64,000 nucleotides of DNA from Linum tenue (GCA_946122785.1 CAMGYJ010000010.1:32095608-32159607); one strand, 5' to 3'. Shown: positions 51,362 to 62,800, numbered from the stretch's first letter. Made by a program: numbers and translations. Notes: generated by a model from the letters alone, not told the origin.

Positions 51362-53291
51362 TTTATGCTAGTTAAGTTTCCATCCGTCTTTATTCCATTC
51401 TTCTTGTCCGCTACATTGAACCACTCACACTTGAATACAAAGACCCGATGTCCTCCAGAATATTGCATCTTAATTATGTCGACTAGAACCCCGTAAAAAT
51501 CTATAGTCTCGCCTTTATGGCCAGCCCTAACAACGACACCACTATTATGAGTTTGATGACTTTGATCAGTCATATTTACTTGGTATCGAACCCCGTTAAT
51601 GATGACTCCAGGATATTTTGTAATCCATTCATCAGCCCCTAATCCTAAGAGATATAAATGGTCAGTCTCTTTAAGCGTGCGAGCGAAATGCTTTTCATAG
51701 ACCTAAAACATAACAAAAGGGGCTAATAAATCAAGATTATGATGTTGTGAGTAAGAAAAGACAAATAAAGGAATGAAAAGGGCTTACAAACGTTTTAAAC
51801 CAAGCTGGGAAGTTAGTTGCAATGCTTGCTGGGGTAGTGTTTGGATAATTCACCAATCTCTCTTATGTATGCATACTGTAATGGCAGTTGTTCAACACAA
51901 AAAGGAAAAAAAAAACACTTACTGGGATTCAGAAACAAAAAAGAAAAAAAAAACTTACTTCAAATGTGCTTCAAATTCCTCACAATTGATGAAGACATAC
52001 CATTGGATCTTATGAAATTCAGTATGATGTATAGGATCGTAGTTAGCAGCTCCTATAGGTCTACCATGGTGATGGAAAACATCAAACCCCTCATAATTTA
52101 CATCGTCCAACCCATCATCATTTTTGTCTAGCCTACTTGATCTAGTTTCAACACCTCTAAGATATCTAGAACAGAAATTTGAACATTCTTTCGCTATATA
52201 CCTTTCGGCAATGGAACCCTCGACACTGGACTTATTAGAAACATAAGATTTAAGAGTTCCTAGAAACCTAGTTAAAATAACAAACACCAATCAAAATACC
52301 ATAGTTAGCTACGTAGTATAAAAAAGTTGGATAAAAAAACAAATAATGGGTGCGACTCATTGTGTACCTCTCCATTGGGTACATCCAGCGGTACTGCACT
52401 GGTCCCCCGAGCTCAATCTCGCAGGGAAGGTGAATAGACGGATGCATCATCATGACAAAGAAAGCTGGTGGATATAACATTTCCAGGTTACAAAGTATAA
52501 CTGGAATGTTATTAGCGAGTTTTTTTGATAGTGGACGTGGTAATCGCTCTTGAACACAACTCACGAAAGAATTCACTAAGTTGAGACAAAGAAAGTTGAG
52601 ACAATATATTATAGACTTCTTTGCTCAGGAACCCTTGTGCGACAACAGGAAAAAGCCGTTGGATGAAGACATGGTGATCATGACTTTTCATGCCAGTGAC
52701 TGACCTACCATCAATAGTCACACACCGGGATATATTAGATGCATAAGCATCCGGGAACTTTATCGATCTCAACCAGTCACAAAACTGCCTTCGTTGTGCG
52801 GTTTGTAAGTTGTATAAAGTGAGAGGCATTTTATACTTATCACCGTCTCTCACTAGAGGTAGCTAGTTACTAATACACATGTCTTCCAATTCACGTCTAC
52901 ATTGTGATTTGGGTCTAATTGTACACTTTTTATCCCCGATTCTCTTTTATGTTTGTTGCAATTGAACTCCAACATGGTTGGTTTTACGCGAGGTTGCTTG
53001 TGTTTCAGTGTGTTTCAGATCCTAACAGGTAAAACCAAACCCGGAGTCGAAAGTTGGAAGAAAAGGAGCAAAGATTTGGCAACGAGGTGGAGACAGCCAA
53101 TGTTCACGCCTGACTTTGGAATTCACGGTCTTACAAGACCATGAACTGGAGCCATGACCCGTGAACCAAGGAGCGTCTAGAGAGGGTTTTCAGGTTACTG
53201 ACGCCCAGGCAGTTCACGATTGCTAAGACCGTGAACAGAGACCACTGACCTGAACCCGAGCCATTGAAGCGGTGCGTTTTGGTCTCAGCAC

Positions 53292-53797
53292 TAGAGATGG
53301 AAAAAAATATCTGTAACCATGGATATCCGCCCGAATCCAACCTAATCGGATAGGGTAAAACCCGAACCCGAATATTGTGCGTAATGGGTGGGCATGGTTT
53401 TCTCACTATCCAACCTGAACCCGCCCGATTATACACTCGTATATGTATTTTGTCTATAAATAATCATTATTTTTCTCTGACATATTTTATATTTAGCATA
53501 TAAATATACAATTTTTATGAAATTGTGTTGTTTTTATAAATTTTCTCCATTCTAGTGAATTATTGTCGTACTTTTCCTCCTATGTAATGTGAGAATATGT
53601 GTGAATGTTAACATATTGGTTGAAGTTTTAACGAGAAATTATTATCCATGGATAACCGTGGATACCCGAAACCTAAACAGGTATGGGCATGATTTTTATT
53701 TTCTACCCATTTCTTATGTGGGTACGGGTAAAACCTGAACTACTTTGGATAGGGTAACAGATATGCACTATCCGCTACCGACCCATTGCCATCCCTA
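53292..53797. mobile_element. hAT-type MITE, copy B, nested in a solo LTR
   Basis: The 506-bp element starts TAGAGATGGAAAAAAATATC and ends ACCCATTGCCATCCCTA. The 8-bp flanks CTCAGCAC (53284-53291) and CTCAACAC (53798-53805) differ at one base. The sequence matches the two halves of copy A at 27361-31004, for example ACCCGAACCCGAATATTG and ATTTAGCATATAAATAT. Confidence 0.9.
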
Positions 53798-54289
53798 CTC
53801 AACACAGAGTTCACAGACGCGCTTCAATGTTCACAGCTGTGAACTCAGGCAGTGAACTGGGTGCGATCTCAACTTAAAAGACTTGCTGAAAGGAAGAAGA
53901 AAGGGGGAGATACCTAGTGTGAGAAACTTCTTCTTCAAATTTTAGAGTGAGAAAGTGACGAACTAAAGAAGAGGAAAAGCTAGGGTTCATCTCCAAGCAA
54001 GGTTTTGGGAATTCCTTCCCCAAAAGAGGATTTCTTCAGCACAAGGAGTAAGGATTGCATCTTCTTGATGGTTTCCCTTTCCTCTCTTGTGTTTTCCCTT
54101 CTCCTAGCATGGAGTAGTCACTTATTTCACTTGGGTGTTTGTAAACCCTAGCAACAATTATGTGAATGATTGTATGAATTGAATGATTTGTGTGTGGTTG
54201 TGTTTTAATGTGAATGTGGAGGTATTATTCAGAAATGATTGTGTTGTGTGAAAGCCTATCAATCTAATTGTCATTCTAACCTAGCTTAG

Positions 54290-54700
54290 AGAGTAGACCT
54301 CCTTAGGTTAGGAGGCTCAATTTGAGATGGGTGTTCTTGGGCATTTCATGCCTCGCAGGCTAGTTTAGAGAGGAAACCTCCTTAGGTTAAGAGGCTCAAT
54401 TTGAGATGAGTGTTCTTGGGAATTTCATGCCTCCTAGACTAGTTTAGAGAGGAAACCTCCTTTACCCAGAGGGGCTAGATTCGACCTGGGTTTCGTTGGG
54501 CATTCAATGCCTCCTAAACTAGTTTAGAGAGAACCCTCCTTAACCTAAGAGGTTCATTTCGAGATGGGTTTCCTTGGGCATTCAATGCCTCCTAAGCTAG
54601 TTTAGAGAGAACTCTCCTTAACTTAAGAGGCTCTATTAGAGATGGGTTTCCTTGGGCATTTTATGCCTCCTATTCTAGGTTAGTTAAAGGTAAAATCTCC
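54290..54700 (+). repeat. About 117-bp tandem repeats within the solo LTR
   Basis: A unit containing CTAGTTTAGAGAG, A(A/C)CCTCCTTA, AAGAGGCTC(A/T)AT and CTTGGGCATTTCATGCCTCC recurs about four to five times. Repeat structure makes recombination and copy-number change likely. Confidence 0.8.
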
Positions 54701-56921
54701 TATTTCGCGTTAGCACATAGGGTTTGGTGTGGGTGGCCGTCCGAACTCCAATTTGAGGCTGAAGTCTAACCATTCCTTAGTCAATAGGTTGATAGGGTCA
54801 CATTATTGGCTTGGATCGTATCCCATTCCTCAACCTAGAGGCTAAGAAGGTAGCTTTGGCTGCTTGTTGGACTTCCCTGCTGTTTATGAACCCCTAACCA
54901 CACAAGGTTGTTCGATTCTTCAAGTCATAATTGTTAGCTAGGGGGAGCAACACCCGGGTGAAGCTTTCTCAACTAGTGTTAAATCCATTTTACCTTTGCA
55001 AAGAAATTTAGTTTTAGACCTTTGTTTTCACCAAAACCAATCCGCTAGATAATGTTTCAAACAGTTGAAGTAGCAGTACATGGACCGGCCCGGGTCGATA
55101 TTTAAACATACTTGCCCTATATTTCACCCATCTAAGGTTTATACTTGGACCTTAGGTGGGATTTTATTGTGATAGTCAGAGCGAGTCACATTAGCTGTAT
55201 CTTTAGTCTTTCCCTCGACATTTAGTATCGTAGCTATCACATTCTCACTAATGTTTTTTTTTCAACATGCATTACATCTAAGTTATGCCTCAACTCTATA
55301 GTTTTACAATACGACAAACTCCAAAATGAAGATTTGATATTCCAATTAAACACATTATCATCAGAACAAGCCCTTTTCCTTTTCCCACCATCATTGGCTA
55401 CCACATCAGATTGAAAAGCCTCATCAATTTGCTGCAAAAGTTCATCTCCATATAACACTCTTGGTTTGCATCTAAGCTCATGATTCCCATCAAATTTGCG
55501 GCTTTTTCTCCATCTATGGTCAGTTGGCAGCCATCTTCGATAACCCATCTAACACTATTTATGACTAAAATCCAAACGTTCGTAGCATGTCCCACTATTA
55601 CAGACAAAACAAGCTAGTATCCCCTTCGTATTCCAACCCGATAGCATGCCATATGCTGGGAAATCGTTTATTGTCCATAACAACGCAGCATGTAAACGAA
55701 ATGTTTCGTTGGAGTGTGTCATACGTACTGACCCCATCCTCTCATAACTCTCTCAACTGCTCTATTAGGGGCTCTAAGTACACATATATGTTATTACCAG
55801 GCGATTTTTCTCCAGGTTTAAAGACAGTAAGGATAAAAAATGTTATGTCATACATTTCCAAGGCGGGAGATTGTATGGTATTAAAACGACAGACCACATG
55901 CTATAACTACTGCTCATGTTTTCAAAAGGGTTGAACCCATCACTCAGAAGAGCAGGCCCAACATTCCTAGGGTCTGCTGCGAACCAACTATGATCCTCAT
56001 CAAATTGTTTCCAAGTTTTTGCATCAACTGGATGCCTTAGCGTGTCATCATCGACACACAATTCCTCGTGCCACCTCATGTCTTTAGCATCTTCCTTAGT
56101 CATGTAGAACCTTTGAAGCCTATCTTTTAGTGGGAAATACCTAGCTTTCTTTTGGGTTACATTATTTTGTCTACTAGGTATCAGGTATGTATCTAGGCTC
56201 ATTGCATTTTTGGCGTGTTTTAGCAGATTCGAGAGGACCTCTATAGAGTACACAATGTTTTGGGCAGGCATCTATAATGGTGTAATCGACCCAAGATTTC
56301 TCATGTACCGCTTAACTTCATAGAAGGAAGAAGGAAGCATCTCATCAACAGGTAAAGCTTTCTTGACTTGGTCTAGATTCAGGATGAAGGCTTTGTCACT
56401 ACTGTTGGTGACCAGTTTATTATTCAGTAACTTCATGACATATGATAGCTTTGAAAAGTTTCCACACCCAGGGTATAATGGCAAATTGGCATCACGGATT
56501 AGGCGAGCCAATTTGATTATGGTATGCTATATTAGAATAATTAGGTGGTGTTAACCCCTCAATGACAGAAGCATTTCCAGTAGTAGCCTGCAGCAGATCC
56601 CCTAACATATCATCTGTCATCCTCTAAACCCTCAGTCTCAAGCACAATGGTAGGTTGACTAGAATGATTACTAATACTTGTAAAGTCAAAAGACTTACCA
56701 TGATGGATCCATGTAGTATATGTCTCCACCATGCCATTCCTAGTTATTTCAGCTTCCACAGTCTCCAATTTCTTGAAGTGTCGATTATTGCACGTTTTAA
56801 AAGGACATCTAGTTCTACCTAGCGTATCAACATGTTTGGAGACAATCCCTATGAACTCAAAAACCCCCTTTTGATATTCATCACAGAACCTAACCTTAAG
56901 CTAAATCCAATTTTTGCTCAT

Positions 56922-57447
56922 TCTACTATCTGTGCGTAAAGAAACTGTCCTTCCCTTAATAGGCAGATAGTCCAGATGGAAGCATAGCGTGAGATGAACT
57001 AGAAAAGGATCCGCAGAGGGTAGATAACATAACATTAGGAACCAGTTAACTTACACCATGTCACTAAAACTCAAAATTAAAGACATTCCTCTTATATTAC
57101 CTTAGCCTAGTGCTTGGGGTACCTTCTCTCTATGCACCTTAGCACAACATGATGGTTCAAGGATGGAAACTATAAGCAGTCCCTGGCATATAAGGGTGAA
57201 AAGATCGTCAAGTCAAATACAATAGAAGTTGAAGTAAACAAACAGAAGAGCTCATTCAGATTCGTAAACCAAAAGCATATCAATCTGGCCATATAAAGGG
57301 GTGTCACACTAATCGAACAATAGTCTTAAGCTCAAGCAAACAAAGCAGCAAACAAATCATGAAACTACCACGAAATGCATTCCGGATTCAAATAAACCAA
57401 TCAAATTATGAATTCATACTCATGCTTGATCCAGTCAGTTGTTAGGT
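56922..57447. other. Upstream side of the CACTA TnpD gene
   Basis: No gene is seen. Subterminal TGACRAA/TTTGTCA motifs like those of the other CACTA end are not evident, so the element end is either beyond this stretch or deleted. Confidence 0.4.
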
Positions 57448-57660
57448 CCCATAATACCCTATACCTGTGCACAAGCAGAGAGTGAGAGACAAAGATAGGG
57501 GAAATAGAGGAACTGACTGCTGCTGGATCCTCCTCTTTGCCCGGTCTTTGCGCCTTTTCTTCCAACTTCCGACTTCGGGGTTGGTTTCACCTGTTAGACT
57601 CTGAAACACATTGAAACACAAGAAACCTAGCATAAAACCACCCTTTTAGGAGCTCAAATG
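57448..57660 (-). repeat. Fragment of an LTR related to the solo LTR family
   Basis: On the minus strand the block GCTAGGTTTCTTGTGTTTCA through GTTGGAAGAAAAGGCGCAAA matches 52965-53075 (GCGAGGTTGCTTGTGTTTCA ... GTTGGAAGAAAAGGAGCAAA). The rest of the LTR is missing. Confidence 0.65.
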
Positions 57661-57739
57661 CCACAAACGCCAAAGAGAAACGAGGATAAAAAGTGTACAT
57701 TGCGACCCGAATCAGCTGCAAATAAGAGAATTAAGGTTA

Positions 57740-58142
57740 AATGGCCTCTGGATCTTGCTGAAGGGATGTCAATGCTTTTCGGATTACAAATGGTAGTCGA
57801 TAGGGGAGCTGGTCCAGTTATGGTCGAATCGGATTGTAAAAGGTGATCTCTATGATGAAGGAAGCTAAAAGCTGCAGAACTGAAGTTGGGAGCATTTGTG
57901 CTGATGTTCTGAAGATGGCCGAGGATCTGGGTATCGGAGATTGGGTGTTTACCTTTCGTGAAGCAAACAATGTGGCCCATATTACAATAGATTCCGAGGA
58001 TGTCCTTTTTTGGGATGACTGTTTCCCATTGGTTATTGCTGATGTTATAGCCCTTGAGGTAGCTTGCATCTCAACGAAACCCATCAGTTTAACTCTAAAA
58101 AAATATATAGCAAATTGTTGGTCCGCCTTCATATCAAGATAA
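57740..58142 (+). pseudogene. RNase H-like (RVT_3 type) relic
   Basis: The first frame gives AEGMSMLFGLQMVVDRGAGP followed by VMVESDCK. After a one-step shift near 57840 it continues VISMMKEAKSC, ICADVLKMAEDLGIGDWVFT and FREANNVAHITID. This is the pattern of the RVT_3 RNase H domain found in LINE-derived and host plant proteins. No N-terminal domain or start is visible, so it is a fragment. Confidence 0.6.
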
Positions 58143-58929
58143 GGTAGTTTGCATTTCCAAATGAGTTATTTGAGATGTTTCTAAATCTTCAATGGTAGTA
58201 ATTTTGTGTTTTTATGTATGATATGGGCAAATTTTTTATTTTGCACAGATTTTCAACAACTACAAATTTTGTCCATGATATATTATCAATATATATGTTA
58301 AAAGGTGAAAATTAAATTTAAAATTATCATCAAAACTTCTAAATTTCAAAAGGATTCCCTATTTTGAAAAATGTCACATAATAAAATTGCAATCCTTGAA
58401 AAATTATATCAAATAATAAAAACAATGAAAGGACAATAGAACATAAAAATACGACTATCAATAGTATAGAAAATCACAAAATGGCTCGTTTGGGCAGGAA
58501 GTGGCCTTATCTGGAGACAAAGACGGATCAAACTGCCTTCAGCTCCGTGTAGACCTCGAATTAACGAGCATAAAGTTACAACCATATGAAGTTTCAACCT
58601 ATCTGAAGATGGATTTTAGAGGGTTTGAGGATAATTTGAGTGTTGCTTTTCACTTTTCAGCATATATTATGAAAATTATATTCTGATAAAAGTTGGAGTA
58701 TGCTTATGGTGACGTTCAAGTCACCGTGATTGGGACAAAACGATCGATCGCACCCATAATTCGGTCGACCGCATCCATAATTCGGTCGACAACTTATATG
58801 TCACGGTCGACCAAATGATAAAAAAAGTCACTTTGACTTTGGAGAAACAGTAGAATGCTCATGAGAAACGATCGACCTCTTGCGACAAATGGTTGACCAC
58901 TTTTGAAAATTGATTGACCGAGTGATACA
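58143..58929. other. Intergenic stretch with GGTCGACC-type repeats
   Basis: AT-rich DNA, no gene. At 58738-58815 the phrase CCATAATTCGGTCGAC occurs twice, 22 bp apart, followed by further GGTCGACC sites and CGATCGATCG. A related GATCGACC phrase is near 62805. Confidence 0.5.
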
Positions 58930-59503
58930 TATACCTTCTACTTACACTCAGAAAATCACCAAAAATAGGGGTCTATAATATGAAATTGCTTTGTAGTAAT
59001 GCAACTTAAATAATCAAATCTTTTACACACTTTTGGAATAAAAACCTGCAAAAGGAAGATGATAAGAGATTTCTTACCTTCGAAGATGATACAATTGTAC
59101 AACAATAATACCATACTTTTTAAGTCTCTTCATGACAACAACAACATGAAAGCTGCTCCAACACAAGACAATTATAAAATTACAAACACAAATAAAAGTA
59201 TAATTTGAAGGAAGGGTAAATGCCAAGTTTGGTCACTGGATTTACTAAAATGTGACATGTTCAACACTTGAAAAAATTAATATAAATTTTGGTCACTCGA
59301 GTTAGTAAAACGGTCCACATTTACTCACTCTCTATTAGTCTCCGTTAACACTATCAGTCAATTACTTAAGTGGCTAACATAAGTGCTGAATCACCCTTTT
59401 TTAACCCGCCACATCAAGAAACTCGACCCGCCATGTCATTTTTCCCAACCCAATCCCACAATCCTTAAACTCAACCAACCTATGAACTGACCCCTCTCTC
59501 CCT

Positions 59504-59504
<1 letters not shown>

Positions 59505-59540
<36 letters not shown>

Positions 59541-59552
59541 CCCCCCCCCCCC
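59505..59552. repeat. (CT)n run followed by a C homopolymer
   Basis: A CT/CCCT-rich microsatellite ends in about 14 consecutive C bases at the left inner edge of copy 1. It replaces a shorter pyrimidine stretch at the same place in copy 2. Confidence 0.85.
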
Positions 59553-59559
59553 TCTCCAT

Positions 59560-59830
59560 CTACGGACGCGGTTGGACAGTACAAGCAATAGGTGGTCGGG
59601 GAGCAGAACCCAGCTCTCGAGGACCAGAGGAAGCGACTTGCTGCCGAAGTAGTCTTGGGTGAGGAGGACGGGGAGGACTTGGGTAAAACCCGAGACCCAG
59701 AGGATCGGTTGGAGGGGAGATCGATCTGAGCCATAGAAGTAGAAGAGAGTGAAGAGGAACAATATTATGCCAAGACTGAGAGACCCGAACAAGAGGATGA
59801 GCTTCAAAACGTTGATCCCACCATGGTTAA
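59560..59830 (-). pseudogene. Captured membrane-protein fragment in Pack-MULE copy 1
   Basis: The minus strand reads LKLILLFGSLSLGIILFLFT, LFYFYGSDRSPLQPILW and VSGFTQVLPVLLTQDYFG, ending RVRRW. It has a hydrophobic segment of about 20 residues near the N-terminus, like a type II anchor. The start codon seen in copy 2 is altered here. I do not recognise the parent gene. Confidence 0.5.
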
Positions 59831-60894
59831 CTCTCTTTCGCTTTCGCTAGTGGTCAGCCTTCTTCGCCAGAAAAAAAAGTTAGCAACAGATTTAGAAACA
59901 GTCGCTGATGGTGGCTTTCCGAAGAGTTCGGGAGAGAGAGAGAGAGTGATAGATTCTGGGGGGTTTTTTTAGGAGAGAATGCTGGAGCACGCAAGCAAAG
60001 CAAGGGCGTAGTAATAGTAGTCAACAATGACTATATTTGTGAGGGTGATGCGGAATTGGCGAGTTGGACTTGGGAGGGAGAAGAATAATTAAAGGATAGG
60101 ATTTTGATGTGGGGTTAAAGAGGAGAGAGGGACAGGCGAAGAGGAGAAGGTGGGATAGAGGGGTCAGATTATAGATTGATTGGGAAAGATTACATGGCGG
60201 GTCGGGTTTGGTGACGTGACGGGTTAAAAAAGGATGATTCGGCATTTCTGTTAGCCACTTAAACAATTGATAGACGGTGTTAATGAAGACTAACAAAGAG
60301 TGACTAAACGTGAACCGTTTTACTAATTTGAGTGACCGACATTGATATTAATTTTTTCCAGTGACTAAACGCGACACATTTTAATAAACCCAGTGACCAA
60401 ACTTGACATTTACCTTTGTAGGAAAGATGAAAGCCTCTACATAGTAAGTCCAGTCTAAAAAAAACTCTACAAAGCCGCTTCCAAATTTCTAGGAGAACAA
60501 TAACCTGGGAAACTTCTTATGAATACTCCAAGCTTCATACTCACTTCAACTCTCTTACCAACAACCATATCCATTAACATTAATTGGATGCCTATAATCA
60601 AATTAACAGGGGGCCATAATATTAAATTGCACGGAGTAATGCAACATTTTGTCACCCATGAGAAACTAAATCTCTACGAAATTGGCCTATATAGGAATAA
60701 CACATCTTTTAAAACTTTTGGAATAAGTACTTGCAAAATAAAGATGATAAGATATTTCTTGACTTTGAAGATGAGACAATTGTACAACATTGACACCCTA
60801 CTTTTTAAATGTATTTTCAACAACAGTAGCATGAATGCTCTACATTACAAGATAATTATAAAATTACAAACACAAATAAAAGTATAATTAGGAA

Positions 60895-62100
60895 GGGTAA
60901 ATGCCAAGTTTGGTCACTGGGTTTACTAAAATGTGTCATGTTCAGCACTAGAAAAAATTAATATCAATTTTGGTCACTCAAATTAGTAAAACGGTCCACG
61001 TTTAGTCACTCTATGTTAGTCTCCGTTAACACTGTCAGTCAATTACTTAAGTGGCTAACATAAGTGCTGAATCACCCTTTTTTAACCCACCACATCATCA
61101 AACCCAGCCCGTCATGTCATCTTCCCAACCCAATCCTTAAACTCAACCAGCCTATGAACTGGCCTCTTTATCCCTCTCTCTCCTCTTTGCCTGTTTCTCT
61201 CTCTCTTTCCCCCGTCTACAGACGCGATTGGACAGTACAAGCCGTAGGTGGTCGGGGAGCAAAACCCAGCTCTCGAGGACCAGAGGAAGCAACTTGTTGT
61301 CGAAGTAATCCTGGGTGAGGAGGACGGGGATGACTTGGGTAAAACCCAAGACCTAGAGGATCGGTTGGATGGGAGAGTGATCTGAGCCATAGAAGTAGAA
61401 GAGAGTGAAGAGGAGCAATATTATGCCAAGAGTGAGAGACCTGAACGAGAGGATGAGCTTGAAAGCATTGGTCCCACCATGGTTGGCTCTCTTCAGCTTT
61501 CGCCGGTGGTCAGCATCCATCGTCGGGAAAAAAGTCAGCAACAGATCTGGAAACCCTCACCGACGGTGGGTTTGAAGAGTTCGGGAGAGAGAGAGAGAGA
61601 TAGATTCTGGTGTTTTTTGTCGGGAGAGAATGGTGGAGCACGCAAGCAAAGCAAGGGCGTAATAATAGTGGTCAACAATGACTATATTAGTCAGGGTGGT
61701 GCAGAATTGGCGAGTTGGACTTGGGAGGGAGAAGAATAATTAAAGGAGAGGATTTTGATGTGGGGTTGAAGAGGAGAGAGGGACAGGCGAAGAGGAGAGA
61801 GGGATAGAGGGGTCAGGTCATGGATTGGTTGGGTTTAAGGATTGGGTTTAGAAAAATTACATGGCAGGTTGAGTGATGTGGCGGTTCGGGTTTGCTGATG
61901 TGACAGGTTAAAAAAGGATGATTAGGCATTTCTGTTAGCCACTTAAACAATTGACCAACGGTATTAACGGAGACTAACAAAGAGTGACTAAACGTGGACC
62001 GTTTTACTAATTCGAGTGACCGACATTGATATTAATTTTTTTCAGTGACTAAACATGACACGTTTTAATAAACCCAGTGACCAAACTTGGCATTTACCCT
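60895..62100. mobile_element. Pack-MULE-like element, copy 2
   Basis: Same ends and interior as copy 1, with the element starts 1681 bp apart. The flanks AATTAGGAA and TTGAAGGGA no longer match each other but each resembles TTGAAGGAA. This fits duplication of an already occupied unit and later change. It arose by segmental duplication, not by a second transposition. Confidence 0.85.
61215..61520 (-). pseudogene. Captured membrane-protein fragment in Pack-MULE copy 2
   Basis: Starts MDADHRRKLKRANHGGTNAF and continues through KLILSFRSLTLGIILLLFTL to QPIL, where a TAG replaces the TGG of copy 1. The N-terminus is basic and followed by one membrane segment. A GAGA-rich 5' leader precedes the start codon and looks like the parent gene's 5'UTR. 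Confidence 0.5.
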
Positions 62101-62800
62101 TTGAAGGGAAGATGAAAGCCTTTACAAAGTAAGTCCAATTTAAAAAAAAAAAACTCTACAAAGCAACTTCCAAATTTCTAGGAGAACAATCACCTGAGAA
62201 ACTTCTTATGAATACTCCAAGCTTCGTACTCACTTCAACTCTCTTACCAACAACCATATCAATTATCATTAATTGAACGCCTATAATCAATTAACAGGGG
62301 CCTATAATATTAAATTGTTGTGGAGTAATGCAACATTTTCTCACCCATAAGCAACTAAATCTCTACGAAATCAGCCTATATAGAACAAAATAACACATCT
62401 TTTAACACTTTTGGAATAAGCACCTGCAAAATAAAGAAGATAAGATATTTCTCGACTTTGAAGATGAGACAATTGTACAACAATGACACCCTACTTTTTA
62501 AGTCTATCTTCAACAACAATAGCATGAAAACTCTACATTACAAGAGAATTATAAAATTAAAAACAAAAACAAAAGTATAATTTGAAGGAAAGATGAAAGC
62601 ATGTGTTTAGTAAGTCAAATCTAATAAACAAACTTGTAGAGCAGTTTCCAAATCTATGGGAGAACAACCACCTGATAAATTTTCTCATGTATGCTCCAAA
62701 TTTTGTACTTACTTCAGCTCTCTTACATATCCATTAACATCTATAATCAAATACGTCAATTTCACTAGCAATAGTTCATCCGGTCAATCGATTGTCGGAA

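Larger units (their letters stand above)
52905..55188 (+). repeat. Solo LTR inserted in CACTA tnp2 region, carrying a nested hAT MITE
   Basis: The LTR starts TGATTTGGGTCTAATTGTAC and ends GCGAGTCA. Flanks are CATTG (52900-52904) and CATTA (55189-55193). Without the nested 506-bp MITE it is about 1.77 kb. A block around 54290-54700 repeats GAGAGGAAACCTCCTTAGGT / GAACCCTCCTTAACCTAAGA units about five times with a 115-120 bp step. It is related to 31658-33062 and 57448-57660. Confidence 0.8.
37826..56921 (-). mobile_element. Large decayed CACTA (En/Spm) element, interrupted repeatedly
   Basis: One terminus reads CACTACAATAAATTCGGTCT at 37826. The subterminal zone (37900-38260 and 45435-45790) is packed with TGACRAA / TTTGTCA inverted pairs. 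A TnpA-like gene (48000-46140) and a TnpD-like gene (56921-49631) lie on the minus strand in the usual CACTA order. Later insertions are a copia element at 38490-44760 and solo LTRs at 49933-51361 and 52905-55188. I did not find the opposite TAGTG terminus, so the right limit given is the TnpD start and the true end lies further right or is lost. Coding regions are broken, so it is not autonomous. Confidence 0.7.
49631..56921 (-). pseudogene. CACTA TnpD-like transposase gene, broken and interrupted
   Basis: From the ATG at 56921, a transposase-associated domain reads VRFCDEYQKGVFEFIGIVSK and ends with METYTTWIHHG-like sequence, with an early stop. Then come tnp2 segments: ANLPLYPGCGNFSKLSYVMK (near 56480), EELCVDDDTLRHPVDAKTWK (near 56060) and GYRRWLPTDHRWRKSRKFDG (near 55540). 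DUF4218-like FCDWLRSIKFPDAYASNISR lies near 52780, and DUF4216 at 51573-51370 continues as EDPYVLASQANQVFYIADIK at 49905. Many frame changes and stops exist. Two solo LTRs interrupt the gene at 52905-55188 and 49933-51361. TnpD is the catalytic DDE transposase of CACTA elements; this copy is dead. Confidence 0.85.
59214..60415. mobile_element. Pack-MULE-like element, copy 1
   Basis: Long inverted ends of about 200 bp start GGGTAAATGCCAAGTTTGGT and (reverse complement) AGGTAAATGTCAAGTTTGGT. Flanks TTGAAGGAA (59205-59213) and TTGTAGGAA (60416-60424) form a 9-bp duplication with one change, indicating the Mutator superfamily. The uninterrupted target TTGAAGGAA is seen once in the third local repeat unit. 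The interior is a host-like gene fragment and not transposase, so it is Pack-MULE-like. Confidence 0.88.
58930..62800. repeat. Local tandem triplication; two units carry a Mutator-type insertion
   Basis: The unit has an A part (for example TGCAAC... with ACTTTTGGAATAA and GACAATTGTACAACA) and a B part (AAGATGAAAGC, then CTTCCAAATTTCTAGGAGAA). A parts lie near 58980-59213, 60620-60894 and 62310-62590. B parts follow at 60424, 62110 and 62590. Units 1 and 2 have a Mutator-type element between A and B; unit 3 does not. Units are about 1.68 kb with the element. Confidence 0.85.

Noticed and set aside
53131..53436. Minus-strand reading frame across the edge of a hAT MITE
   Set aside because: It runs from LTR sequence into the transposon and is a chance frame.
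57106..57112. CCTAGTG as the missing CACTA terminus
   Set aside because: Its reverse complement CACTAGG does not match CACTACAATAAATTC at 37826, and no subterminal motifs lie beside it.
59436..59807. Glu/Arg-repeat C-termini of minus-strand reading frames
   Set aside because: The RERERE part is translated from the CT microsatellite. Only the upstream hydrophobic portion is kept as a captured gene fragment.
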